Shown in pieces: positions 51,056 through 59,218 of a stretch of 64,000 nucleotides of DNA (its first letter is position 1; each line of letters opens with the position of its first letter). The translations under genes and the position numbers were made by a program. The DNA is taken from NCBI RefSeq assembly GCF_001667035.1, contig NZ_LZIR01000108.1, positions 32,960 to 96,959 on the forward strand. The letters run 5' to 3'. The DNA comes from Mycobacterium sp. 852002-51057_SCH5723018. GTDB taxonomy: Bacteria; Actinomycetota; Actinomycetes; Mycobacteriales; Mycobacteriaceae. The notes below the pieces were generated by a model. It ran no database searches and was not told the DNA's origin. It worked only from the letters and a program-made list of their open reading frames with translations.

Positions 51056-51881
51056 GATGGGTGACCACAAACTGACGATCGGTGATCGCAGCTTCGCGTC
51101 GCGGCTGATCATGGGCACCGGCGGAGCGACCAACCTCGCTGTGCTTGCCGAGGCGCTCGTCGCGTCGGGCACCGAGCTGACCACGGTGGCGATGCGCCGG
51201 GTCGACGCGGAGGGCGGGACCGGGTTGCTGGAGCTGCTCAACCGGCTGGGCATCACGCCGTTGCCGAACACCGCGGGGTGCCGCAGCTCGGCCGAGGCGG
51301 TGCTCACCGCGCAGCTGGCCCGCGAGGCGCTGAACACGAACTGGATCAAGCTCGAGGTGATCGCCGACGAACGCACGCTGTTGCCAGACGGGATCGAATT
51401 GGTCCGGGCCGCGGAGCAATTGGTCGACGACGGGTTTGTCGTCCTGCCCTACACCAACGACGACCCGGTGCTGGCCCGCCGGCTGGAAGACACCGGCTGC
51501 GCGGCGGTGATGCCACTGGGCTCGCCGATCGGCACCGGGCTGGGCATCACCAACCCGCACAACATCGAGATGATCGTCGCCGGGGCCGGCGTCCCGGTGG
51601 TGCTCGACGCCGGCATCGGCACGGCCAGCGACGCCGCGCTGGCGATGGAATTGGGTTGCGACGCCGTGCTGTTGGCCACCGCCGTCACCCGCGCCGCCGA
51701 CCCGCCGACCATGGCGGCCGCGATGGCCGCCGCCGTCAGCGCCGGCTATCTCGCGCGCCGGGCCGGGCGAGTCCCCAAGCGGTTCTGGGCCCAGGCATCC
51801 AGCCCAGCTCCGGCGACGACGCGGGCCGCGTCTCGGCCCGCTGAGGAGCCGGGCAATGAACCTGACTCGATGACTCGATGA
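51048..51881 (+). CDS. thiG: Thiazole synthase
   Basis: ThiG makes the thiazole phosphate from deoxyxylulose phosphate, the ThiO product and ThiS sulfur. The 277-residue TIM barrel has RLIMGTGGATNLAVLAEALV, NTNWIKLEVIADERTLLPD with the Schiff-base Lys, VMPLGSPIGTGLGITNPHN and VLDAGIGTASDAALAMELGC. The GTG 51048 overlaps the thiS end by eight bases. The C-terminus is about 25 residues longer than the usual family length (PATTRAASRPAEEPGNEP), and the extra tail runs into the start of the SGNH gene. Confidence 0.95.
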   Translation: MAEMGDHKLTIGDRSFASRLIMGTGGATNLAVLAEALVASGTELTTVAMRRVDAEGGTGLLELLNRLGITPLPNTAGCRSSAEAVLTAQLAREALNTNWIKLEVIADERTLLPDGIELVRAAEQLVDDGFVVLPYTNDDPVLARRLEDTGCAAVMPLGSPIGTGLGITNPHNIEMIVAGAGVPVVLDAGIGTASDAALAMELGCDAVLLATAVTRAADPPTMAAAMAAAVSAGYLARRAGRVPKRFWAQASSPAPATTRAASRPAEEPGNEPDSMTR

Positions 51882-52645
51882 GTCGGTATGTCGCGCTGGG
51901 CAGTTCGATGGCCGCCGGCCCCGGCATCCGGCCCCGCGCCGCGGGCGCACCGCGGTGGTCGGGTCGATCCGCCCGCAACTACGCACACCTGGTCGCCGAA
52001 CGGCTGAACCTGGACCTGGTGGATGTCACGTTCTCCGGCGCCACCACCGCGAACGTGCTTGCCGATCGCCAGCACGGCGAGCCGCCGCAGATCGCCGCAC
52101 TTGACGGCTCCGCGGACGTGGTCACCGTCACCATCGGTGGCAACGACGTCGGCGTCGTTCCGCTGCTGATGGCCGCGGCGCTGCCACACGCCGCCCGGCG
52201 GCTGCCGCTGTTGGGCCGGCGCATCTTCGAACTGCTCGACCGCGACGCCCGTGATCGCGCTCTGGCGGACGTGTTCGATTCGCTGTGCGCGGTCGGGGCG
52301 GCGCTGCGTCAGCGCGCCCCGCGCGCCCGGATCTTCTTCGTCGACTACCTGACGATCCTGCCGCCGGCGGGCGCGGAGGCCCCGCCGCTTTCGCAACGCG
52401 ATGCCGACCTGGGCCGCCACGTGGCCGCGACGCTCGAACGGCTCACGGTTGACGCGGCCGCGGCAACCGGCTGCGAGATCGTCGGCGCCGCCGCGGCCAG
52501 CCGGCAACACCACGCCTGGTCGGCCGTGCCCTGGACGACCAGGCCGTCACGCTACGGTGTGTCGCTACCGGGCCGGCCCGCCCCGCTGCATCCCAACGCG
52601 GCCGGGATGCGCGCGGTGGCGGATCTGGTTGCGGCCCAGCTGTAG
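51878..52645 (+). CDS. SGNH/GDSL-type hydrolase
   Basis: This 255-residue SGNH esterase or lipase-like protein has block I YVALGSSMAAGPG with the nucleophile Ser, block II FSGATTANVLADR (Gly), block III VTIGGNDVGVVPLLM (Asn) and block V APLHPNAAGMRAVADLVAAQ (Asp replaced by Pro-Leu context, His present). No signal peptide is visible, so a cytoplasmic location is inferred. The ATG overlaps the thiG stop, so it is translationally coupled to the thiamine operon, although a thiamine role is not indicated. Confidence 0.82.
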   Translation: MSRYVALGSSMAAGPGIRPRAAGAPRWSGRSARNYAHLVAERLNLDLVDVTFSGATTANVLADRQHGEPPQIAALDGSADVVTVTIGGNDVGVVPLLMAAALPHAARRLPLLGRRIFELLDRDARDRALADVFDSLCAVGAALRQRAPRARIFFVDYLTILPPAGAEAPPLSQRDADLGRHVAATLERLTVDAAAATGCEIVGAAAASRQHHAWSAVPWTTRPSRYGVSLPGRPAPLHPNAAGMRAVADLVAAQL

Positions 52646-52649
52646 AGGC

Positions 52650-53165
52650 TCAGCCGTTGGTGCGCCACCAGTTGTAGAGGGCGTTGACGTCAGTGTTAGA
52701 CGCCCGGATGTGGCTCAACACGTTCTTGCTGTCGGTCGTCCAGGTTATTACCGCGGCGTTCTTGTAGGTGCCGCACGCCACCTGGCCCGCCGTCTGGCCG
52801 CCTTGGCTCCATGTCGTCGGCGATTTACCGCTGTCGCCGCACGCGACCTGCGCTACGCCGCCGAGGTTGTCGGTGAAGGCACCGGCCAAATCGGTGCTGT
52901 TCTTGAAGAGTTCGTACACGCCGGCGGCGGGGCCGTTGGAGTCGGGGCTTTGCCCGCAATCGAGCTCAGCAATGACCGAACCGCTCAACGGAGCCGACTG
53001 ACAATTGTTGAGGCCATAGCCCTTCGAGAGCACGCCGGCCAGCGTGTTGACGTCTGCCGAGCTGCCGGTGGGGTCTGCGCTCGCCGTGGCGGTACCGACG
53101 ATGGCGAAACCGCCCGCGAGCGCCGCAGCCGTCGCAACGCGCAGCACATTGGTGAGAGGGGACAT
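52650..53165 (-). CDS. Secreted protein, twin copy A
   Basis: This 171-residue exported protein has a signal peptide (VATAAALAGGFAIVGTATAS, cut near ASA-DP). The mature domain has paired cysteines (NNCQSAPL; LDCGQSPDSNGP; VACGDSGKSPTTW; VACGTYKNAAVITWTTD) and ends YNWWRTNG. It is clearly paralogous to the gene at 53255-53782. ATG 53165 has aaggag seven bases upstream, so the longer frame is rejected. The domain resembles, from memory and unchecked, extracellular domains of some mycobacterial Ser/Thr kinases. Confidence 0.8.
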   Translation of the reverse strand: MSPLTNVLRVATAAALAGGFAIVGTATASADPTGSSADVNTLAGVLSKGYGLNNCQSAPLSGSVIAELDCGQSPDSNGPAAGVYELFKNSTDLAGAFTDNLGGVAQVACGDSGKSPTTWSQGGQTAGQVACGTYKNAAVITWTTDSKNVLSHIRASNTDVNALYNWWRTNG

Positions 53166-53254
53166 CGTGAACTCCTTAATCGGGGATGAGTGCTGTAAAA
53201 CCAACACATTTCGGGATGCCACTCGCGGGATAGCTTGCGGCTCAGGGGATTAGG

Positions 53255-53782
53255 TCAACCGTTGGCACGCCACCACTGGTAGAGCGCTGCGACGTCGGTG
53301 TTGGATCCGCGGATGTAGCCCAACACGTTTTTGGCGTCGGTGGTCCAGATGATCTCGGCGGCATTCTGATACGTCCCGCACGCCACCTGCCCCGAGTTGG
53401 CGTTCGAGCTGCCCTGGTGCCAGGTGGTGGGCGACTGGCCGGCGTCGCCACAAGCGGTCAAGACGTCGTCTTTGATGCTGGCCTTGAAAGAGCCGGCCAG
53501 ATTGTCGGCGTTGGTGAAGAGGATGTACTTCGCCTGGACGGGGCCGGCGGGGTCGGGGCTTTGTCCGCAGGTGAGCGCGGCCAGCTCGCCGGTGGACAGG
53601 TTCTGGGCGGTGCAGTTGTTGAGTCCGTAGCCCTTCGACAGGGAAGCGGCCAGCGTGTTGAGGTCCGCGGAGCTACCGGTATTGGTGGGATCGGCGATCG
53701 CCATGGCGGTGCCCGCGACAGTGAAACCTCCTACAAGCGCCGTGGCCGTCGCAGCTCGCAGCGCGTTGCTGAGCGGGTGCAT
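53255..53782 (-). CDS. Secreted protein, twin copy B
   Basis: This 175-residue paralog of the gene just downstream begins MHPLSNALRAATATALVGGF, has a signal peptide and the same domain (KGYGLNNCTAQNL; ALTCGQSPDPAGP; TACGDAGQSPTTW; VACGTYQNAAEIIWTTD; ends YQWWRANG). Cysteine positions are conserved, and an insertion (SSNANSG) separates the two copies. It has a strong aggagg ribosome site. The pair looks like a tandem duplication, 89 bp apart. Confidence 0.8.
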   Translation of the reverse strand: MHPLSNALRAATATALVGGFTVAGTAMAIADPTNTGSSADLNTLAASLSKGYGLNNCTAQNLSTGELAALTCGQSPDPAGPVQAKYILFTNADNLAGSFKASIKDDVLTACGDAGQSPTTWHQGSSNANSGQVACGTYQNAAEIIWTTDAKNVLGYIRGSNTDVAALYQWWRANG

Positions 53783-54207
53783 CCTGGCCTCCTAACGGTT
53801 GTCGGACCGGCGGTGCGGCTGCGCTGACATTCAGGAGTGTATTTGCTTCGCTCACTCCGAAACAGTGCTTCTGCTAAAAGGGATCGTAGAGCTATGTCCT
53901 GTCTATGCAACACTTCCGGTGGAAATTATCTGTTTGGGCATCATTTGCGGCGCATTTGCGCGATGTTGCTGCGATCTGGTCGCGCGCCCGTGTTCCCCGG
54001 AAGCCGTTAATACTCAAAGAAGTTCACCGCCATCGGCGGGGACGACGTCGCCGTTCAGCAAGGCGGTTGGCAACGTGACGGTCATGGGCATTTCGACCGC
54101 CGCGATCGGTGAAAGCCGCGATTTTTGCTGAGATCGTGCCCTCACTGCGCCGCTCCGGTATGGTAAGCACCGCTTCACGCCAGCTAACTCCCCCAACTGG
54201 AGAATCC
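53783..54207. other. 425-bp intergenic region, no gene seen
   Basis: This gap separates the twin secreted genes from the CD225 gene and is lower in GC than its surroundings. Short frames are open, but none has a mycobacterial codon pattern or recognisable product. It should hold the promoters for both divergent units. I see no tRNA and no strong hairpin. Confidence 0.6.
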
Positions 54208-54537
54208 ATGACACAGCCACCGCCTCAGCCCGGTTACCCGCCGCAGCAGCCTGCCGGCCAAGCGCCGAATAACTACTTGGTGTGGTCGATTTTGGCGACG
54301 CTGTTCTGCTTCCCCATCACCGGGATCGTCGCCATCGTCAAGGCCGCATCGGTTAATGGATTGTGGGCGCAGGGTTTGTACGCCGAGGCGCAGGCGGCCT
54401 CCGCAAGTGCCAGGAAATGGGTGATCTGGTCCGTCATCATCTGGGCCGTCTGGGTTGTCGTAGTCATCATCATTTCGGTGGCGGGTGGTATGAGTGCAGA
54501 CAACTCGAGCATGGCGATGCTTTCTCCGCTGCTCTAA
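54208..54537 (+). CDS. CD225/dispanin-domain membrane protein
   Basis: This 109-residue protein has a Pro/Gln-rich N-terminus (MTQPPPQPGYPPQQPAG) and two membrane helices. The first (NYLVWSILATLFCFPITGIV) carries the CD225/dispanin-type motif, followed by AIVKAASVNGLWAQG, and the second is WVIWSVIIWAVWVVVVIIIS. Bacterial members have unknown roles; eukaryotic relatives are the IFITM proteins. The tail has Ser/Met-rich residues. The DUF2752 gene follows nine bases later. Confidence 0.85.
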   Translation: MTQPPPQPGYPPQQPAGQAPNNYLVWSILATLFCFPITGIVAIVKAASVNGLWAQGLYAEAQAASASARKWVIWSVIIWAVWVVVVIIISVAGGMSADNSSMAMLSPLL

Positions 54538-54546
54538 TCGCAGGCC

Positions 54547-54978
54547 ATGCTCGTGGTGACGCATCGAGGGTCGGGGCGGTTTGCTGTTGGCGCGCCGTTA
54601 TTGGTGGCCGCGTCCGCGAGCTTGGTGTGCGCTGCCGTCTGGGTGGGCGATCCGACCACCCCGGGCGGCCCGCTGCCGGTGTGCCCCACCAAGGCCCTGT
54701 TGGGCATCGACTGCCCGGGGTGCGGCAGCGCACGGATGCTGTATTCGCTGATGCACGGCGACCTGGTGGCCGCTGCCAGGTTCAACGCGCTGGGCCTGGT
54801 GGCGCTGGTGTTGTTGGTGTGGGCCTACGCGGCGTGGTCCTACGGTCGTGTGACGGGCCGGCGGATCCCGGGCTGGCAGCACGGGCGCTGGTCGGCGATG
54901 GTGACGCTTTTGTTGGTGGCGGTTTGGTTTGTGGTGCGCAACATCCCGATCCCGCCATTCAACGCGCTATATGTCTGA
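54547..54978 (+). CDS. DUF2752 membrane protein
   Basis: This 143-residue protein has the DUF2752 signature CPTKALLGIDCPGCGSARMLYSL near residues 47-69 and FNALGLVALVLLVWAYAAW, with several membrane helices. The conserved CPGCG is characteristic. DUF2752 genes often sit next to CD225-type genes in actinobacteria, as here, but function is unknown. The 3' end lies close to the lpqL start. Confidence 0.85.
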   Translation: MLVVTHRGSGRFAVGAPLLVAASASLVCAAVWVGDPTTPGGPLPVCPTKALLGIDCPGCGSARMLYSLMHGDLVAAARFNALGLVALVLLVWAYAAWSYGRVTGRRIPGWQHGRWSAMVTLLLVAVWFVVRNIPIPPFNALYV

Positions 54979-55009
54979 TCCCCGGCTCCGAGGTCTAACC
55001 TTGGGCGCG

Positions 55010-56506
55010 ATGGTAAGCAACTCGAGGACGGCGTCGGCCATGTCCGCCGTCGCCCTGACCCTGTTCATGACCGGCTGCTCCCATGGGAGTGCCAACTCGC
55101 GGCAGGCGACCGGCAACCCGGCCGCGGCGGAGTTCGCCTCCGCGATCCATAACAAGGTCACCACCGATGCGATGATGGCGCACCTGTCGAAACTCCAGGA
55201 CATCGCCAACGCCAACAACGGCACCCGTGCGGTGGGCACTCCCGGCTACGAAGCCAGCGTCGATTACGTGGTGAACACGTTGCGCGCCAGCGGCTTTGAT
55301 GTGCAGACACCGGAGTTCTCGGCGAGGGTGTTTCACGGCGACAAACCGACCGTCACCGTAGGCGGCAAGGATGTGGAGGCGCGGCCGTTGGACTTCAGCC
55401 TCGGCACGCCGGCCGACGGGGTGAGCGGTCCGCTGGTGGTGTCGCCCAACGGGGAAAGCCCGGGCTGTAAGCCCTCCGACTTCGACGGGCTGCCGGTGCA
55501 GGGTGCGGTGGTGCTGGTGGACCGCGGCACCTGCCCGTTCGCGCAGAAGGAGGATGCCGCGGCCCAACGCGGTGCCGTGGCGATGATCGTCGCCGACAAC
55601 GTCGACGAGCAGCAGATGGGCGGCACCCTCGGTGCCGATACCACCGTGAAGATCCCGGTGGTCAGCGTGACCAAGTCCATCGGATTGCAGCTGCGCACCC
55701 ATCCCGGTCCGACCACGATCAAGCTCAACGCGAGCGTCCAGAGTTTCAAGGCCCGCAACGTCATCGCGCAAACCAAGACGGGGTCGTCCACCGACGTGGT
55801 GATGGCGGGCGCACACCTGGACAGCGTGCCCGAGGGCCCGGGCATCAACGACAACGGGTCGGGGGTGGCCGCCGTCCTGGAAACCGCTGTGCAGCTGGGC
55901 AATTCGCCGCAAGTGCACAACGCGGTGCGGTTCGGCTTCTGGGGCGCGGAGGAACTCGGCCTGATCGGGTCGCGTAACTACGTGGAGTCGCTCGACATGG
56001 ACGGGCTCAAAGACATTGCGCTGTACCTGAACTTCGACATGCTCGCATCGCCGAACCCCGGTTACTTCACCTACGACGGGGACCAGTCGCTGCCTGCCGA
56101 CGTCCGCGGTCAGCCGGTGGTGCCCGAGGGCTCGGCGGGCATCGAGCGAACGCTGGTCGCCTACTTGAATTCGGCCGGCAAGACCGCGCAGGACACGTCG
56201 TTCGACGGTCGTTCGGACTACGACGGATTCACCCTGGCCGGCATCCACGCGGGCGGCCTGTTCTCCGGCGCGGAGGCCAAGAAGTCCGCGGAGCAGGCCA
56301 AGCTGTGGGGTGGGACCGCCGACCAGCCGTTCGATCCCAACTATCACCAAAAGACCGACACCCTCGACCACATCGATCGCACCTCGCTCGGCATCGGCGG
56401 CGGCGGTGTCGCCTACGCGGTGGCGCTTTATGCGCAGGATCTCGGCGGGCACAACGGGGTTCCGGTCACGGCGGACCGCACGCGCCACACGCTCGCCAAG
56501 AAATGA
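55010..56506 (+). CDS. lpqL: Lipoprotein aminopeptidase LpqL (M28)
   Basis: LpqL is an exported lipoprotein of the M28 zinc aminopeptidase family. The 498-residue protein has lipobox FMTGC, a PA domain at about 150-235 (GAVVLVDRGTCPFAQKEDAA) and the peptidase domain. All metal ligands are present: H269 (AGAHLDS), D281 (GINDNGS), E315 with the general base E314 (WGAEELG), D343 (LNFDM) and H446 (NYHQKTD). The preferred ATG 55010 gives the lipoprotein signal. The stop overlaps the downstream paralog by four bases. Confidence 0.93.
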   Translation: MVSNSRTASAMSAVALTLFMTGCSHGSANSRQATGNPAAAEFASAIHNKVTTDAMMAHLSKLQDIANANNGTRAVGTPGYEASVDYVVNTLRASGFDVQTPEFSARVFHGDKPTVTVGGKDVEARPLDFSLGTPADGVSGPLVVSPNGESPGCKPSDFDGLPVQGAVVLVDRGTCPFAQKEDAAAQRGAVAMIVADNVDEQQMGGTLGADTTVKIPVVSVTKSIGLQLRTHPGPTTIKLNASVQSFKARNVIAQTKTGSSTDVVMAGAHLDSVPEGPGINDNGSGVAAVLETAVQLGNSPQVHNAVRFGFWGAEELGLIGSRNYVESLDMDGLKDIALYLNFDMLASPNPGYFTYDGDQSLPADVRGQPVVPEGSAGIERTLVAYLNSAGKTAQDTSFDGRSDYDGFTLAGIHAGGLFSGAEAKKSAEQAKLWGGTADQPFDPNYHQKTDTLDHIDRTSLGIGGGGVAYAVALYAQDLGGHNGVPVTADRTRHTLAKK

Positions 56507-57984
56507 CGGGGGCGATGCTGCGCCGGCTGAGCTCAGCGTTGGCGCTGATCGGCCTGGTGGCCGGATGCTCCTCACCGCGTCCCGCGCCGCCGGCCGCGGC
56601 GCCGGATCTGGGTCATGGCCTGGCCACGAAGGTGACCGTGGACCGCATGTTCGCCCACCTGCGCGCGCTGCAGGACATCGCCAACGCTAACCACGGAAAC
56701 CGGGCAGAGGGCACACCGGGCTATGACGCCAGCGTCGAGTATGTGGCGAAGACGTTGCGGGACAGCGGCTTTAAGGTATCGACACCGCAGTTCGACCGGC
56801 TCCAAACCGTGTCGCCGGGTAAGCCGGCGCTGACGGTGGCCGGCCGCAGCTATCAGGTCGACCAGGCCTCGCTGCTGGTCCGGACGCCGCCGGACGGTCT
56901 GAGCGGGCAGCCGGTGCGGCCGTCGCAACCGTCGGGCTGCGCGGCCGGCGATTACCCGCCCGCGATGCCTAAGGGCGCGATCGCCGTCGTCGACGACACC
57001 CGCTGCTCGGTGGTCGACAAGCAGAACAGCGCCGTGGCCAAGGGCGCGGCGGCACTGATCGTGCTCAGCTCGCCCAACGGCAACGGGGCTCCGCCCACGT
57101 TGTTCACGCCCGGTTACTTCAAGCAGTTGACCGTGCCGGTTGCGGTTGTCGGCGCCAATGGCGCCGCGGCGCTCGACCGCGACACCGCGCCGATTCGTCT
57201 GGTGCTCGACGCCGAGAATGTCAAGATCACGTCGCGAAACGTGCTGGCGCAGACCGAAACCGGGTCGCCTCACGACGTGATCGTGGTGGGCGCGGATCTC
57301 GACAGCGCCCGTGGCGGTCCCGGCATCAACGACAACGCGACCGGCGTGGCCGCGGTGCTGGAGACGGCGCTGCAGCTGGGCCCGCTGGCGCCGGTGAACA
57401 ACGCGGTGCGGTTCGTGTTCTGGGGAGCCGAGCAGGACGGGCCCAACGGCGCGATGGACTACGTCTTCGGCATGGATCGCGACCAACTCAACGACATCGC
57501 GATGTACCTGAACTTCACCATGCTGGGCTCGCCGAACGCCGGCTTTTTCACCGACGACGGCGACCAGTCCGGGCCGCCGGGGGCCGGCATCGCGTTCGGC
57601 GACGTGCCCGACGGGTCGGCCGGCATCGAGCGCACCCTGGACGGCTATCTCAACCTGGCCGGGAAGCGGCCCGCCGACATGCCGTTGAACACCAGGGCCG
57701 ACTACCACCCCTTCATGGTTGCGGGCATCCCGATCGGGGGTTTGACCGCCGGTTCTTCGCAGACCAAAACCACGGTGCAGGCGCGGCTGTGGGGCGGTCA
57801 GACGGGTACCCCCTTCGACCCCAACTATCAGAGCCCCCGCGACACGGTCGACGCCGTCAATCGGGAAGCGCTGGCGGTCATGGGTTCCGGAGTGGCCTTC
57901 GCGGTGGGCACCTACGCGGAGTCGATCGGCGGCGTCAACGGCGTCCCGCCCCATGACAAGCGGCATCGCACGCGGGTGCCGTAG
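56503..57984 (+). CDS. LpqL-like lipoprotein with degenerate M28 site
   Basis: This 493-residue paralog of LpqL has lipobox LVAGC and the same domain order. The general-base Glu310 and the bridging Asp277 remain, but four of the five metal ligands differ from LpqL: His to Asp265 (VVGADLDS), Glu to Gln311 (GAEQDG), Asp to Thr339 (LNFTM) and His to Gln443 (NYQSPRD). I infer that it no longer hydrolyses peptides and may bind ligands instead. It is translationally coupled to lpqL. ATG 56515 is an alternative start. Confidence 0.88.
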   Translation: MTGAMLRRLSSALALIGLVAGCSSPRPAPPAAAPDLGHGLATKVTVDRMFAHLRALQDIANANHGNRAEGTPGYDASVEYVAKTLRDSGFKVSTPQFDRLQTVSPGKPALTVAGRSYQVDQASLLVRTPPDGLSGQPVRPSQPSGCAAGDYPPAMPKGAIAVVDDTRCSVVDKQNSAVAKGAAALIVLSSPNGNGAPPTLFTPGYFKQLTVPVAVVGANGAAALDRDTAPIRLVLDAENVKITSRNVLAQTETGSPHDVIVVGADLDSARGGPGINDNATGVAAVLETALQLGPLAPVNNAVRFVFWGAEQDGPNGAMDYVFGMDRDQLNDIAMYLNFTMLGSPNAGFFTDDGDQSGPPGAGIAFGDVPDGSAGIERTLDGYLNLAGKRPADMPLNTRADYHPFMVAGIPIGGLTAGSSQTKTTVQARLWGGQTGTPFDPNYQSPRDTVDAVNREALAVMGSGVAFAVGTYAESIGGVNGVPPHDKRHRTRVP

Positions 57985-58333
57985 CGCGGCCCTGACGCCA
58001 GTGGCGCCGCGCGTCATCGAGGGCCGCCACCGTGCTAGCCGCAACGCCATAGCGGCGGCGATGCCGGGCGCCTAGCAGTTCATCCCGGCCTCACTTTGTC
58101 CCCGAGACTTGTCACCGAGCTGGCCCGAACCGCCCGGCTTGCGGCCATTGGTCGTCCATGAAACCCCAGGTGTATGGGTGCGCTACCGGACTAGGAGTCC
58201 GGTATATCTTTTCCGCGATTCTATTGGTATGTGGCATATCAATTTAGGTGCATCATCGGTATGCTCCGTGCAGGCGGTGCCTTAGCCGCGGGCCGCCTCC
58301 GCCTCGCCCGAATCGGGCAGTGAAGGATTGCAC
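57985..58333. other. 349-bp intergenic region with one hairpin
   Basis: There is no gene here. A hairpin with an 8-bp stem (accggact and agtccggt) around agg lies at 58185-58203 and is annotated separately. The segment from about 58200 to 58260 is AT-richer and probably holds the promoter of the proline-rich protein. Confidence 0.6.
58185..58203. terminator. Short perfect hairpin, possible terminator
   Basis: The sequence accggactaggagtccggt forms an 8-bp stem with a 3-base loop and is followed by atatctttt. It lies 200 bp after the M28-like paralog and before the proline-rich gene. It could end the lpqL operon, or be an operator upstream of the proline-rich gene. Confidence 0.45.
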
Positions 58334-59218
58334 ATGAGCAACAAGTCACGTCGTCGCGGTATCGCGGCGGGCCTCGCGTTCGCTGCCGGCTCCGCGCTAA
58401 CCGCGGGGTTGATCTCGGAGGCCGCAGCACCTATCGCTCTCGCCGACGGGATGCACCTGGCACATGCTCCAGCGCCGGAAGTTCCCGCCCTGCCCCCTGT
58501 TCCGGCACCGCCGCTGCCGCCGGCGGTTGTGGTAGCCGCGCCGCCGCCGGTTGTGGTCGCGGCGGCGGCGCCGCCGGCGGTTGTGGTAGCTGCGGCACCG
58601 GCGCCCGCTGCGGCGGCCCCGTCACTGCTGCCCGCTGTGGCAACTCCGGCACCGCTGCCCGCTGTGGCAACTCCGGCACCGTTGCCCGCTGTGGCAACTC
58701 CGGCACCGGCGCCCGCTGCGGCAACTGCGGTGGCGCCGCCGGTTGCAGTGACTCCGGTGCCGCCGCCGGATGTGGTGACTCCGGTGCCGCCGCCAGATGT
58801 GGTGACTCCGGTGCCGCCGCCGGATGTGGTGACTCCGGTGCCGCCGCCAGATGTGGTGACGCCGGTGCCGCCGCCAGATGTGGTGACGCCGGTGCCGCCG
58901 CCGGACGTGGTGACTCCGGCACCGCCGGATACAACGACGGCAAGTGGCGTTAGCGTCTCCGTGCTGACTCCGCCCCCAGTTGTGCTAGCTCTGCCACAGC
59001 CGCTACCAGCTGTGCTAGCTCCGGCACCGCCGCCCCCGGTTGTGGTAGCTCCGGCACCACCGCCCCCCGTTGTGGTAGAGCCGGCACCGCCGCCCCCACC
59101 TCCGGCAGCTCCGGCTCCGCCGCCCCCGCCTCCGGCAGGGGCCGGCTCCGGCACGTCCGGGACATCCGGCGTCTCTGGCACCGGACTGCACGGGCCTGAC
59201 AAAGGCCGAGACCAGTGA
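58334..59218 (+). CDS. Proline/alanine/valine-rich secreted repeat protein
   Basis: This 294-residue exported protein has a signal-type N-terminus (RRRGIAAGLAFAAGSALTAG, cut near ALA-DG). Nearly all the rest is Pro, Ala and Val. It has three copies of LPAVATPAP and six exact DVVTPVPPP-type units, then Pro runs (PAPPPPPPAAPAPPPPPP) and a Gly/Ser tail ending KGRDQ. It probably forms an extended wall-spanning rod or spacer. No function can be assigned. ATG 58334 has gaagga upstream. Confidence 0.75.
   Translation: MSNKSRRRGIAAGLAFAAGSALTAGLISEAAAPIALADGMHLAHAPAPEVPALPPVPAPPLPPAVVVAAPPPVVVAAAAPPAVVVAAAPAPAAAAPSLLPAVATPAPLPAVATPAPLPAVATPAPAPAAATAVAPPVAVTPVPPPDVVTPVPPPDVVTPVPPPDVVTPVPPPDVVTPVPPPDVVTPVPPPDVVTPAPPDTTTASGVSVSVLTPPPVVLALPQPLPAVLAPAPPPPVVVAPAPPPPVVVEPAPPPPPPAAPAPPPPPPAGAGSGTSGTSGVSGTGLHGPDKGRDQ
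58628..58708. repeat. 27-bp tandem repeat, three units (LPAVATPAP)
   Basis: Three 27-bp units start at 58628, 58655 and 58682, with nearly identical bases, and encode LPAVATPAP each. They lie in frame in the proline-rich gene. Confidence 0.9.
58748..58909. repeat. 27-bp tandem repeat, six units (VTPVPPPDV)
   Basis: Units start at 58748, 58775, 58802, 58829, 58856 and 58883, with a partial seventh, and an exact 27-bp period. Only silent third-base changes occur (gga/aga, gcc/ccg). This is a likely variable-number locus in the proline-rich gene; the repeat number would change protein length by nine residues. Confidence 0.92.

Noticed and set aside
53799..54131. A + strand frame between the twin secreted genes and the CD225 gene
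   Set aside because: It has poor codon pattern, many Cys residues without order, no ribosome site and no recognisable domain.
58185..58203. A tRNA-like arm (accggactaggagtccggt)
   Set aside because: Only one stem-loop can be formed; no acceptor, D or T arms fit around it.
58628..58909. Short regular repeats resembling a CRISPR array
   Set aside because: Units are directly adjacent, 27 bp, in frame and coding for Pro/Val-rich peptide; there are no unique spacers and no cas genes.
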